Part shown: piece by piece, positions 1-5,813 of the stretch
Numbering within the stretch: position 1 is the stretch's first letter
Layout of the letters: the number at the start of each line of letters is the position of its first letter
DNA from: an uncultured Sphingobium sp.
Lineage (GTDB): Bacteria > Pseudomonadota > Alphaproteobacteria > Sphingomonadales > Sphingomonadaceae
NCBI GenBank assembly: GCA_913773715.1
Contig: CAJYHD010000132.1
Span: forward strand, 1-7,540
Direction of reading: 5' to 3'
DNA length: 7,540 bases
Translations under genes and position numbers: made by a program
Notes under the pieces: model-generated
Databases searched by the model: none
What the model was told of the DNA's origin: nothing
The model's input: only the letters and a program-made list of their open reading frames with translations

Positions 1-1042
1 GGCTGTCCCCCGCCGCCTCCAGCTGCTCGCGCAAGCTGTCGAGGAACAGCGGGTTCAGCACCTTCAGAATGTTGGGCACGCTGGTATAGTGCATGCCCAG
101 CTCGCCGCGCTCGCCATCGTCGGCGACCGCCTGGATCATCGAGCCGAAGATGTCCGGGTTAATCTCTTTCCAGTCCAGCTCGCCCGCGCGCAGAAGGTAG
201 GCGCGCGCCGTGCGGCTGAAGCGAGGGGACTCGGTCGCGCCAGTAAACAGTCCGCCGTTCACATAGGGAAAGACGTCAGCATAGGGCCGAATGCCCGCGG
301 CGCGGCGATGGCGATCGTCGAGATTGCCGTCGTGCGTGACGGGGGTGTCCATCGCGCGGAACACCTCGGTCAGCACCTCGTGGATGTTGCCCCATTGCTC
401 GGCGCCGCTGCCGTGGCCGGCGTGGCTCATCTGGGTGATGGTGGCGGTGAACTGGTTCTCGCGGAAGATGCCGGTATCCTCGGCGAAGAAGCAGAAGATC
501 AGCCGCGCCATGAACTGGTTCAGCTCGTGGCGCCGCTCCTCGGTCGCCCAATCCTGATTGTCCTTGAGCAGCTCGACATAGAGCTTGTTCAGCCGCCCCG
601 TCGCCTTGACGTCGATGGGGTTGTTCTTGATCTCCTTGACCGTTGAAATGCCCGCTAGCGGCAAAAAAGTCGCGAAGTGGCGCGGCAGATCGGCATAGGC
701 GCAGGCGATTACGTCACCGCCGATTAGATCCTCGGCCTCAACCGTCTCGCCATCGGTGGCGAGGATGAACTTGGCTTTGGCGGTGGCCGTTTTCGGGCTG
801 GAGCGCAGGGTTGCTAGCGTCGCGCCAACCTCGTCTGCTGGGGCGATGCCGATATGAATGTTGTTGCGCTGCAGGACGCCGCCGGCATCCGACTGATTGG
901 TGCCGTTCTTGACCGCGCGCAGGCGATCGACGGTCGCCTTCTTGGCCCCGAATGCCATGATGAACTGGAACGGGAACTCGGCGGCGTCGAACGGCTGCTG
1001 AACCAGGTCGGATACGGCTTCTTCGATCTCTACGGCGTTCAT
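1..1042 (-). CDS. MmeI-like class I SAM-dependent DNA methyltransferase, N-terminal part (3' end beyond window)
   Basis: This is the first 347 residues of a large adenine-specific DNA methyltransferase of the MmeI/type IIL-like group, which modifies DNA in the cytoplasm as part of restriction or phage defence. Visible landmarks, which match my memory of MmeI-type spacer/helical domains, are: AEDTGIF (about residues 187-193), FPYVNGGLF (258-266), LDWKEINPDIFGS (289-301) and GMHYTSVPNILK (316-327), followed by PLFLD. The SAM-binding and NPPY catalytic motifs would lie past the left edge. The ATG start is firm because an in-frame TAG immediately precedes it. No good Shine-Dalgarno sequence is seen; a GGA lies about 14 bases upstream. 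The N-terminal 100 residues show no obvious D...ExK nuclease signature of the kind present in MmeI, so this is probably a stand-alone modification enzyme with separate partner genes to the left. The family is fairly sure; the system it belongs to is not visible. Confidence 0.88.
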   Translation of the reverse strand, partial: MNAVEIEEAVSDLVQQPFDAAEFPFQFIMAFGAKKATVDRLRAVKNGTNQSDAGGVLQRNNIHIGIAPADEVGATLATLRSSPKTATAKAKFILATDGETVEAEDLIGGDVIACAYADLPRHFATFLPLAGISTVKEIKNNPIDVKATGRLNKLYVELLKDNQDWATEERRHELNQFMARLIFCFFAEDTGIFRENQFTATITQMSHAGHGSGAEQWGNIHEVLTEVFRAMDTPVTHDGNLDDRHRRAAGIRPYADVFPYVNGGLFTGATESPRFSRTARAYLLRAGELDWKEINPDIFGSMIQAVADDGERGELGMHYTSVPNILKVLNPLFLDSLREQLEAAGDS

Positions 1043-1375
1043 CTAATTCAACAGGTCCAACGTGCTCGCCGACATTGGCGATGCTGCCTCATCGGACGAT
1101 AGGAGATGTCCGCCCGATAGTCATCCGTGGTCGTGTGAGGGTGACGGTGCCTAGCGGACTACGTGCGATGCCACTGCATCGCCCAATCGATGAACAGCAG
1201 CCAAGCCAGCGCCCTGATCCGGGGCACAGACTCGTGGCAAACTCATTGGTTTGCCACGAGTGTGTGCCGGCCTACCAATAAGCAACTGTCCGAGAAGTTT
1301 ATAGCCTCAATCCATGTCTTTGAGACGAGATCGGCGCTCTAGCAGCACCTTTTTTGTGGGCGGCCGTTCGGGTAA
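1043..1375. other. Gene-poor spacer between methyltransferase and orphan gene
   Basis: This 333-base gap holds no open frame that looks protein-like. The plus-strand frame at 1075-1281 gives a low-complexity, Arg/Pro-rich translation that runs through a long palindrome, and I do not believe it. The stretch includes a short 5-bp stem (1066-1081) in the presumed leader of the methyltransferase transcript and the large inverted repeat at 1223-1268. A run of six T at 1350-1355 has no GC-rich stem next to it, so I do not call a terminator. Confidence 0.6.
1223..1268. repeat. Long inverted repeat (13-6-13 perfect core, 20-bp arms with one mismatch)
   Basis: The inner arms ACTCGTGGCAAAC (1230-1242) and GTTTGCCACGAGT (1249-1261) are perfectly complementary and separated by TCATTG. 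Complementarity continues outward to GGCACA / TGTGCC after one G-G mismatch. There is no T-run on either side, so a rho-independent terminator is unlikely. Two 13-bp arms around a 6-bp centre is the geometry of a tyrosine-recombinase core site (compare 13-8-13 for loxP or FRT, and 11-6-11 for dif-type Xer sites). A tyrosine recombinase is encoded about 670 bases to the right. That use is inference. It could equally be a regulator binding site or an RNA hairpin. Confidence 0.8.
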
Positions 1376-1936
1376 TTACAGGTTTCTTTTGGCCTTTAGC
1401 TCTGGCCACCTCTCGAACTCGGCAAAATTTTTGAGGTCATGGATGACATAATCGTAATGTTCGCCATTCCATTCGAGATGGTAGGTCTGATCGCCGGCGA
1501 CTGGCTTTTTGTGGATGTCGAAGTAAGCGTAGCGTTCATTGTGAGGCGTCGGCTTGTTTGAGTCGTTCCCAAAGTCCATCTCACCATTGGTCTGAAGGAC
1601 GAACGGCCAAACGTCATCCGAACCGAGACGGCCCCACCAACCATTCATTGCCAATAAACCGCTGATTAGGCCATCAGATCGGATCGCCAGATCGACAGTA
1701 ATGCTGTAATCTGGATTGCCTTTGCTGCGAAACCAACCGCGGTAGAAGCCAGCCATGCGAGTCCTTGCTACTGTTGTTAATGAGAGTGCCACGTCGGCAA
1801 CCGACAGATCCATCACCGCCTTGTCTATCGAAGCTCCGCAATCCTTAGACGCAGATATCTTAAACACAAACGCCTGTTGACTAACCCATTTGGTTTGTTT
1901 ATAGAGTGCTGCATGTGTCTGACTGCTCTGCGCCAT
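1376..1936 (-). CDS. Orphan hypothetical protein, 186 aa
   Basis: I do not recognise this protein. It has no signal peptide or membrane segment. It is rich in aromatic residues (GFYRGWF at 63-69, GWWGRL at 99-104, DDVWPF, ERYAYFDIH, TYHLEWNGEHYDYVIHD), suggesting a compact beta-rich soluble fold. The stretch appears AT-richer than its neighbours and uses codons such as TTA, ATA and AGG, consistent with a later acquisition. The start is uncertain. ATG at 1936 has a possible AGGTG eight bases upstream, but shares its CATG with the recombinase start and would place the recombinase promoter inside this gene. ATG at 1813 has a better AAGG five bases upstream and would give 145 residues. The frame stays open further upstream, but only as an antisense shadow of the recombinase. 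The part from residue 61 onward is the most convincing. Confidence 0.55.
   Translation of the reverse strand: MAQSSQTHAALYKQTKWVSQQAFVFKISASKDCGASIDKAVMDLSVADVALSLTTVARTRMAGFYRGWFRSKGNPDYSITVDLAIRSDGLISGLLAMNGWWGRLGSDDVWPFVLQTNGEMDFGNDSNKPTPHNERYAYFDIHKKPVAGDQTYHLEWNGEHYDYVIHDLKNFAEFERWPELKAKRNL
1877..1905 (+). promoter_or_regulatory. Candidate sigma-70 promoter for the tyrosine recombinase
   Basis: TTGACT (1877-1882, five of six consensus matches) is followed after exactly 17 bases by TATAGA (1900-1905, four of six) in a locally AT-rich stretch. Transcription would begin near 1912, giving a leader of about 23 bases before the recombinase ATG. It lies within the longest reading of the opposing orphan gene, an argument for a shorter version of that gene. 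Predicted by eye only. Confidence 0.5.
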
Positions 1937-2534
1937 GAGCGCCACACCTAACCGGTCGAAAAAGCGTGCTAAGCTAGTCCCCCCTCCTGCCCAGACAGCC
2001 TTGATCGAGCACGTGTCGTTCAAGCGGCGAGGTGAGCGGAATCGAGTGATGGCATGCCTCAGCCTTAAGGCAGGCCTGAGGGCATGTGAAATTTCCGGAC
2101 TCGATTGGTCTATGGTCCTCGATGCACGGGGCAAAGTGGCCGAGAGCATCGACGTTGGCAGCAACATCGCGAAGATGGGCTCGGGCAGACGGATACCCTG
2201 CCATCGTGAATTGCGCGATGCGCTTCGCACTCTTCATCTGCTGCATGGTCGACCATTTCGGGGACCTGTATGTCAGTCAGAACGCGGCGGTGCGATGACA
2301 GCCGGCGCAATCAGCAACTGGTTTGCCCTGCAGTACCGTGAGCTTGGGTTAGAAGGCTGCTCGTCTCATAGCGGCCGACGCACGATGATCACGATGACAG
2401 CTCGCGCCTTGGCCAAGGTGGGCGGCAGCTTGCGCGATGTGCAGGAGCTTGCCGGCCATCGCAATCTTGCGACCACGGAAGGCTATATTGAGGGTGATCG
2501 CGCCGTCCAGAAGCGGCTGGTGGACCTGCTGTGA
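1935..2534 (+). CDS. Catalytic-domain-only tyrosine recombinase/integrase, 199 aa
   Basis: This is a site-specific DNA recombinase of the tyrosine (phage integrase) family, acting by strand cleavage through a 3'-phosphotyrosine. The full catalytic set is visible: Arg49 in LKAGLRACEISGLDW, Lys80 in the beta-hairpin (IAKMGSGRRIP), His145 and Arg148 in HSGRR, His175 in LAGHRN, and the nucleophile Tyr184 in GYI. At 199 residues it consists of little more than the catalytic domain and lacks the usual SAM-like core-binding domain, as do the FimB/FimE invertases. An in-frame TGA at 1920-1922 upstream leaves ATG 1935 as the only sensible start; no clear Shine-Dalgarno is seen. Its stop overlaps the GTG of the next gene, so the two are probably co-translated. 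It could move the island, invert a segment, or resolve multimers; the substrate site is unknown. Confidence 0.9.
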   Translation: MSATPNRSKKRAKLVPPPAQTALIEHVSFKRRGERNRVMACLSLKAGLRACEISGLDWSMVLDARGKVAESIDVGSNIAKMGSGRRIPCHRELRDALRTLHLLHGRPFRGPVCQSERGGAMTAGAISNWFALQYRELGLEGCSSHSGRRTMITMTARALAKVGGSLRDVQELAGHRNLATTEGYIEGDRAVQKRLVDLL

Positions 2535-3175
2535 CAGCGGTGAGAGGCGATAGGCTCGACGGCGGTCATGTTCTCGCCCAGCTTGCCGGCCATCCGACCG
2601 TTCACCGCGGCAATGGCGACTTTGCTGCTCGCCGACGGATCGATCCCCTTCGTCAGGGCGAACTCGACTGCCTTTGTGCCGTCTACGCTGCCATAAACGC
2701 TTCCCGTTTACTGCTTGCGGCACATGATGCGCCGCTTTCGTCGGCCGAGAGCAGCAAGGTCTACATCGCATTGACCGAACGCTTGGCTCGCAAGGGTGCT
2801 TTGCACGAGGCGCTCACTTGGGGTGTCGAGCAACGCCGGCAGTTGGCGATTGCGAGGCATGTTGCCGCCTTGGTGAGCAGTGATGCCTTCATCGTCAGCG
2901 TTGAACGGCCGGCTTATGCCAAGTGGGTTGTCGATCAGGCCTTCAACTGGATCGAAGCGAGCCTGACGGCTGGTAAGCCGGTGATGATCCGGCTGATTGG
3001 CGCGGCGGGTCTCGACCACTTCACGGTCGTATCTGCCTGCACGGCAACCACCCTCCATCTCTTCGACTCTGGCACGCGCCGCTACATTCGCAAGGACAGC
3101 ATCGGCTTGCGCAAAGGCGTCAACGTCATCCCCGCCTCGAGCATCCTGCGCTTGGCGCTGGAGCCTCTCGGCTAG
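2531..3175 (+). CDS. Papain-like (C39-like) cysteine peptidase domain protein, 214 aa
   Basis: Probable cytoplasmic cysteine peptidase, or a related papain-fold enzyme. The fold signature is RQGELDCLCAVYAAINA (residues 41-57), with nucleophile Cys49 at the head of a helix. It is followed by a conserved-looking His163 in GLDHFTVVSA and Asp179 in LHLFDSG, giving a Cys-His-Asp triad in the right order and spacing for C39/papain-like enzymes. There is no signal peptide, membrane segment or ABC-transporter part, so it is not a classical bacteriocin-exporting C39 transporter. The GTG start sits on the recombinase stop (GTGA), with GGTGGA six bases upstream, which strongly suggests translational coupling. 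The first 36 residues are Arg/Gly-rich and poorly defined, so the true start could be slightly internal. Substrate and role are unknown; a stable genetic link to a recombinase is unusual. Another oddity is Cys47 two residues before the nucleophile, where I would expect Gly. Confidence 0.65.
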   Translation: MTAVRGDRLDGGHVLAQLAGHPTVHRGNGDFAARRRIDPLRQGELDCLCAVYAAINASRLLLAAHDAPLSSAESSKVYIALTERLARKGALHEALTWGVEQRRQLAIARHVAALVSSDAFIVSVERPAYAKWVVDQAFNWIEASLTAGKPVMIRLIGAAGLDHFTVVSACTATTLHLFDSGTRRYIRKDSIGLRKGVNVIPASSILRLALEPLG

Positions 3176-3182
3176 CGCCGAG
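3167..3182 (+). repeat. Short stem-loop over the peptidase stop codon
   Basis: CTCGGC (3167-3172) and GCCGAG (3177-3182) form a perfect 6-bp GC-rich stem with TAGC in the loop; the loop contains the stop codon of the peptidase gene. There is no following T-run, so it is not an intrinsic terminator. It could slow decay of the upstream message or be incidental. Confidence 0.4.
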
Positions 3183-3219
3183 CAACCATTCACCACCGGC
3201 AGAAGAAAGGAAAGTTGGC

Positions 3220-3573
3220 ATGGATTGCCACGATGAAGACGTGCGTTCGCGAAAGACGGACAAGATCAGAGCCTTGAACGATCGCCTGAGGCGAACCGGT
3301 GTAGGAGGTCGCGTGATGATGACCCGCGTTGTTGCGGCTCTGCCGCCAGCCGAAATCGATGCGCTGATCAGGGCTGTGCGAGTGTTCGACGCCTTCGATC
3401 ACCGCAACGATCCATGGGGCGAGCACGACTTCGGCAAGATTACCCTGGCCGCTGAGACCTACTTCTGGAAAATCGATGCATACGACTTGAACCTGGAGTT
3501 CGGCTCACCTGACCCCAGCGACGAAGCCGTCACCAGCCGCGTGCTCACCATCATGACGGGAAACGACATCTAG
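3220..3573 (+). CDS. DUF3768 family protein, 117 aa
   Basis: Small soluble protein of the uncharacterised DUF3768 family, which is common on alphaproteobacterial plasmids and integrative elements. The assignment rests on the run of family-typical segments: IRALNDRLRRTGVGGRVMMT (16-35), FDAFDHRNDPWGEHDFG (56-72), YFWKIDAYD (81-89), LEFGSPDP (92-99) and VTSRVLTIM (104-112), in the expected order and at the usual length of roughly 100-120 residues. The ATG is well supported by AAGGAAAG five bases upstream. It follows the peptidase gene by 44 bases on the same strand, so it probably belongs to the same transcript. Its TAG stop overlaps the stop of the convergent XRE gene in one CTAG. No biochemical function is known for the family; its presence chiefly marks this region as mobile-element DNA. 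Confidence 0.85.
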   Translation: MDCHDEDVRSRKTDKIRALNDRLRRTGVGGRVMMTRVVAALPPAEIDALIRAVRVFDAFDHRNDPWGEHDFGKITLAAETYFWKIDAYDLNLEFGSPDPSDEAVTSRVLTIMTGNDI

Positions 3574-3794
3574 TCAGCTTGCGGCGGCTCGAGCGTTAAT
3601 AAGTCCGCAGGACTCACCTTCAGCGCGATGGCCAATCGTTCCAGCAGATCGATGGATGTCGAGTAACGTTCGCGTTCAATCGAGCTGACATAGGTGCGAT
3701 CGATGTTTGCGCTGTCGGCAAGCGCCTCCTGTGACAGGCCGTGCTTTTCTCGCAGCCTCCGCACATTTCGAGCCAGAACACCACGCAGCTGCAT
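3570..3794 (-). CDS. Small XRE-family HTH transcriptional regulator, 74 aa
   Basis: DNA-binding regulator of the Cro/C1 (XRE) family, one five-helix HTH domain with no extra effector domain. The helix-turn-helix is seen in LSQEALADSANIDRTYVSSI (20-39), followed by ER and the typical LLERLAIALKVSPADLL (50-66). Proteins this small usually bind as dimers to short palindromes and repress their own promoter and neighbouring ones. It is transcribed divergently from the envelope operon, with a 101-base shared control region containing a 23-bp palindrome, and convergently to the DUF3768 gene. The most likely job is control of the envelope operon and of itself; it could instead act like the controller protein of a restriction-modification system. 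ATG at 3794 is chosen; no Shine-Dalgarno is seen, so translation may rely on a short leader of about 20 bases. Confidence 0.9.
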   Translation of the reverse strand: MQLRGVLARNVRRLREKHGLSQEALADSANIDRTYVSSIERERYSTSIDLLERLAIALKVSPADLLTLEPPQAD

Positions 3795-3813
3795 CGCACT
3801 AATCGTGCTGCCC

Positions 3814-3842
3814 GTGACGTGTATTTCACCACGGAATATACT
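3814..3842 (+). promoter_or_regulatory. Candidate promoter for the envelope operon
   Basis: GTGACG (3814-3819, four of six matches) and TATACT (3837-3842, five of six) are separated by exactly 17 bases. A second possible -10, TACAAT, lies at 3844-3849. Transcription would start near 3850, leaving a leader of about 45 bases before the GTG at 3896. Prediction by eye. Confidence 0.4.
3819..3841. promoter_or_regulatory. Candidate XRE operator: 9-5-9 imperfect palindrome
   Basis: GTGTATTTC (3819-3827) and GGAATATAC (3833-3841) match as inverted repeats at seven of nine positions around the spacer ACCAC. The site lies between the -35 and -10 hexamers proposed for the plus-strand operon and also covers the weak candidate -10 for the XRE gene, so a bound repressor would block both. 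Assignment to the neighbouring XRE protein is inference from position and symmetry. Confidence 0.45.
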
Positions 3843-3848
3843 CTACAA
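3820..3848 (-). promoter_or_regulatory. Weak candidate promoter for the XRE gene
   Basis: Read on the minus strand, TTGTAG (3848-3843) is followed after 17 bases by AATACA (3825-3820), a poor -10 with only three consensus matches. Its value is mainly positional: it is back to back with the plus-strand promoter and shares the palindrome. Low certainty. Confidence 0.25.
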
Positions 3849-3895
3849 TCGGGCAACTCGAACTGCTACGTAGCGGCAGATGGGAAAGGAAAAAC

Positions 3896-5029
3896 GTGTC
3901 AGGGATCTATCATCTACATTGGACGAACGAAGGCGAAGCTGTCTGCAAACATGCTCGGCGTGACGGCCGCTCCTCTCGCGTCTTCGGACCTAGCCGCACT
4001 CGTGTAGGCTTGTACCTCTGCATGTTGGTGGTCGCTGGCCTCACGGTGGGTCCAGCCAACGCTCAGGATCATGGTACGATGATGCGCAGTATCATCGGCA
4101 CCGCGCCGGCTCGGCCTACGCCAGTCAAGAACGCCTGCCTCGATCAGCAGGTCGCCATCAACTACGCCGCATGGATGATGGGGTACCACGTGTTTGGTCC
4201 TGGTGGTGAGCGCATCTCGGCCGAGAAGGACAATGCGCTTGCGCAGGAGATTATAAGCCGGGCCGCCGTCACCGAATGGTCTTTCGGCGGTTGGGAGGGC
4301 GGGAGCGATCAGGGCCGCTGCACCATGGCTTTCTCGATGACGCTTGCGCCACAAGATGCAGCCCACTTCAACAATGATCCAGCGTGGAGTGGCGGGGTTA
4401 TTGTCCAACTCGCTTGGGACAACGGCGAGTGGCATGTGGTTTCCTTCGAGGACACTGGTGCGAAAAGCGCCGTCTCAGGGTGGCTAGCCGCGTGGAAAGC
4501 GGAGCGCGAGCGTCAGCCTGGCGGCGCCCCGCAACTGGCCTCAGCACCATCACCGCGCGAACTGGAGATGAAGATTGATGCGGCACGATCGTGCGGTTCG
4601 TCATGGGAAGTGAGCGACGACCTGTTTCCTGCCTACAACTCTTGGCTTGACACGCTCGCGAAGCCCGCGCTGCTCAAGTTCAAGGTTGGCACGGGTGCGC
4701 GCCTACAAGCGGGTCGGCTGGTGTCGGCAAACGACCAGGAGATCGTCTGCCGCTACAACATCAGCACCGGTGACTTCAGCGGTAGCATCGAGCGTTCGAT
4801 CCGTGACCTCGACCTGCGCTTCACTGTGGCGGGCGGTCGCTCCAAGTGGGAGGTTGCTTCGTTCCCCTATGCGCCCGCAAGCACGTTCACATCCGCGCAG
4901 ATCAACGAGCTGATGAGCCACATCTATGTGGACGGAAAGCAGCTGAATGCAGGAGGGGGAGAAGGTAGCCAGCCGAACAGAGGGCCCAACACCGAGCCGC
5001 TAACTACCCCGCTGGGTGCGCAGCCATGA
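3896..5029 (+). CDS. Secreted periplasmic protein with internally duplicated Cys-pair domain, 377 aa
   Basis: I do not recognise a named family. A signal peptide is visible: basic RTR (34-36), hydrophobic core VGLYLCMLVVAGLTV (37-51) and an AxA cleavage site ANA at 54-56, so the mature periplasmic protein begins near Gln57. The mature part contains two similar halves. Each has an early Cys (81; 233), a second Cys 50-60 residues later (142; 285), and a closing strand ending in W-x-V-x-SF (EWHVVSF at 178-184, KWEVASF at 317-323), suggesting a duplicated disulfide-bonded alpha/beta domain. A Pro/Gly/Asn-rich tail follows. GTG at 3896 is preferred because GGGAAAGGA lies just upstream, but it leaves an unusually long 33-residue region before the signal core. 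A start at the in-frame TTG of residue 39 would leave no basic n-region. First gene of the envelope operon; its stop overlaps the next start by ATGA. Confidence 0.75.
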   Translation: MSGIYHLHWTNEGEAVCKHARRDGRSSRVFGPSRTRVGLYLCMLVVAGLTVGPANAQDHGTMMRSIIGTAPARPTPVKNACLDQQVAINYAAWMMGYHVFGPGGERISAEKDNALAQEIISRAAVTEWSFGGWEGGSDQGRCTMAFSMTLAPQDAAHFNNDPAWSGGVIVQLAWDNGEWHVVSFEDTGAKSAVSGWLAAWKAERERQPGGAPQLASAPSPRELEMKIDAARSCGSSWEVSDDLFPAYNSWLDTLAKPALLKFKVGTGARLQAGRLVSANDQEIVCRYNISTGDFSGSIERSIRDLDLRFTVAGGRSKWEVASFPYAPASTFTSAQINELMSHIYVDGKQLNAGGGEGSQPNRGPNTEPLTTPLGAQP

Positions 5030-5751
5030 GCGGCGACGACATTATCGATGCCGAGTGGGACGAAGTTCCAGAAGAGCGTCCCGTGCACGAGCCAGTGAGA
5101 TTGCCTCACCAGAGGCCAGGACCTTCACGCCAACCGCCACCGCCAGAACCAGAGAGTGCTTCCTCGCCATGGCAAAACCGAGCGTTCTGGCACGAGACCG
5201 TCGGAACGATCCTGACGGTGGTAGGTCGCATCGGCGTCATTGCGCTTGGTTTGCTCGTGCTGTTCTTCCTGGCGATAGCTTGGGCTGATCACAGGAGCTC
5301 GGGCGATTCTGGCCTGGATGAAACGGCAGCAGCGGGGCAATCGCCAGCCGAGCAGTCGATGAACGCCGAACAGATGCTGGCAGCATGGTCGCAAGCGGTC
5401 ACTGGCCGTGCGGATACCTCCGGGCTCACTCTTGCCAGCGGCAGCGGCAAGTCCGGTGATTTCTGCAACAACGCCAATGGCGACACACTGCTCAAGTTCG
5501 GTGGCGATCAGGTCGCCGGCGCAGAGGTCTACGACTTCTTCGCCGAGTACCACGCCACCACCAACTCGGGCACGGTCGGCGCTTTCTGGTACGATCGCAA
5601 TGACGGCAGTCTTGTGACCCGCAACAAAGCTGTGGTCGATAGCGAAGTCGGGCGCGGCAAATCCGTGCCTGACCGCGTGCATGAGTTCGACACTGATGGT
5701 CGTGGCCACGTTACGATCGACGGCACTGCCTACCGCGTGTGTACGCTCTGA
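5026..5751 (+). CDS. Single-pass inner-membrane protein with periplasmic C-terminal domain, 241 aa
   Basis: Unrecognised family. The N-terminus is cytoplasmic, acidic at first (SGDDIIDAEWDEVPEE) and then Pro-rich (residues 27-48). A W-x4-F-W motif (Trp49, Phe54, Trp55) precedes one hydrophobic helix (about 66-87: VGRIGVIALGLLVLFFLAIAWA). The remaining 150 residues would face the periplasm (N-in, C-out) and contain a Gly/Ser-rich linker and a domain with only two cysteines, Cys147 and Cys239, likely forming a disulfide. Gly-Asp-rich turns (DRNDGS, DTDGRGHVTIDG) suggest a beta-rich domain. The ATG overlaps the stop of the preceding gene (ATGA), indicating tight translational coupling and a shared role with the secreted protein upstream. 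The same topology and juxtamembrane motif recur in the last gene of the operon. Confidence 0.78.
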   Translation: MSGDDIIDAEWDEVPEERPVHEPVRLPHQRPGPSRQPPPPEPESASSPWQNRAFWHETVGTILTVVGRIGVIALGLLVLFFLAIAWADHRSSGDSGLDETAAAGQSPAEQSMNAEQMLAAWSQAVTGRADTSGLTLASGSGKSGDFCNNANGDTLLKFGGDQVAGAEVYDFFAEYHATTNSGTVGAFWYDRNDGSLVTRNKAVVDSEVGRGKSVPDRVHEFDTDGRGHVTIDGTAYRVCTL

Positions 5752-5813
5752 CCGGGGCGCGCGTCGATGCGCCAGCGCACATCACCAACTCATCTGATCA
5801 AGGAAGCTCATCC

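Noticed and set aside
89..1102. Plus-strand open frames opposite the methyltransferase (89-646 and 854-1102)
   Set aside because: They are antisense shadows caused by high GC; the minus-strand reading contains clear family motifs through the same stretch.
1075..1281. Plus-strand open frame of 68 residues in the gap after the methyltransferase
   Set aside because: Arg/Pro-rich translation without any family-like segment, no clear ribosome site, and its 3' part is the long palindrome.
1341..1375. Run of six T near 1350 as a terminator for a plus-strand transcript
   Set aside because: No GC-rich stem precedes it, and no plus-strand gene lies upstream.
2349..3196. Minus-strand open frames opposite the recombinase and peptidase genes
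   Set aside because: The plus-strand frames have intact catalytic motifs; the minus-strand translations are Arg/His-rich and featureless.
3741..4007. Plus-strand 88-residue open frame across the control region into the first envelope gene
   Set aside because: It overlaps the divergent promoter region and the signal peptide gene in another frame; no ribosome site and no protein-like features.
5739..5813. Upstream GTG start that would lengthen the lipoprotein by 25 residues
   Set aside because: It overlaps the previous gene, lacks a ribosome site and would bury the lipoprotein signal; ATG 5814 has AAGGAAG in good position.
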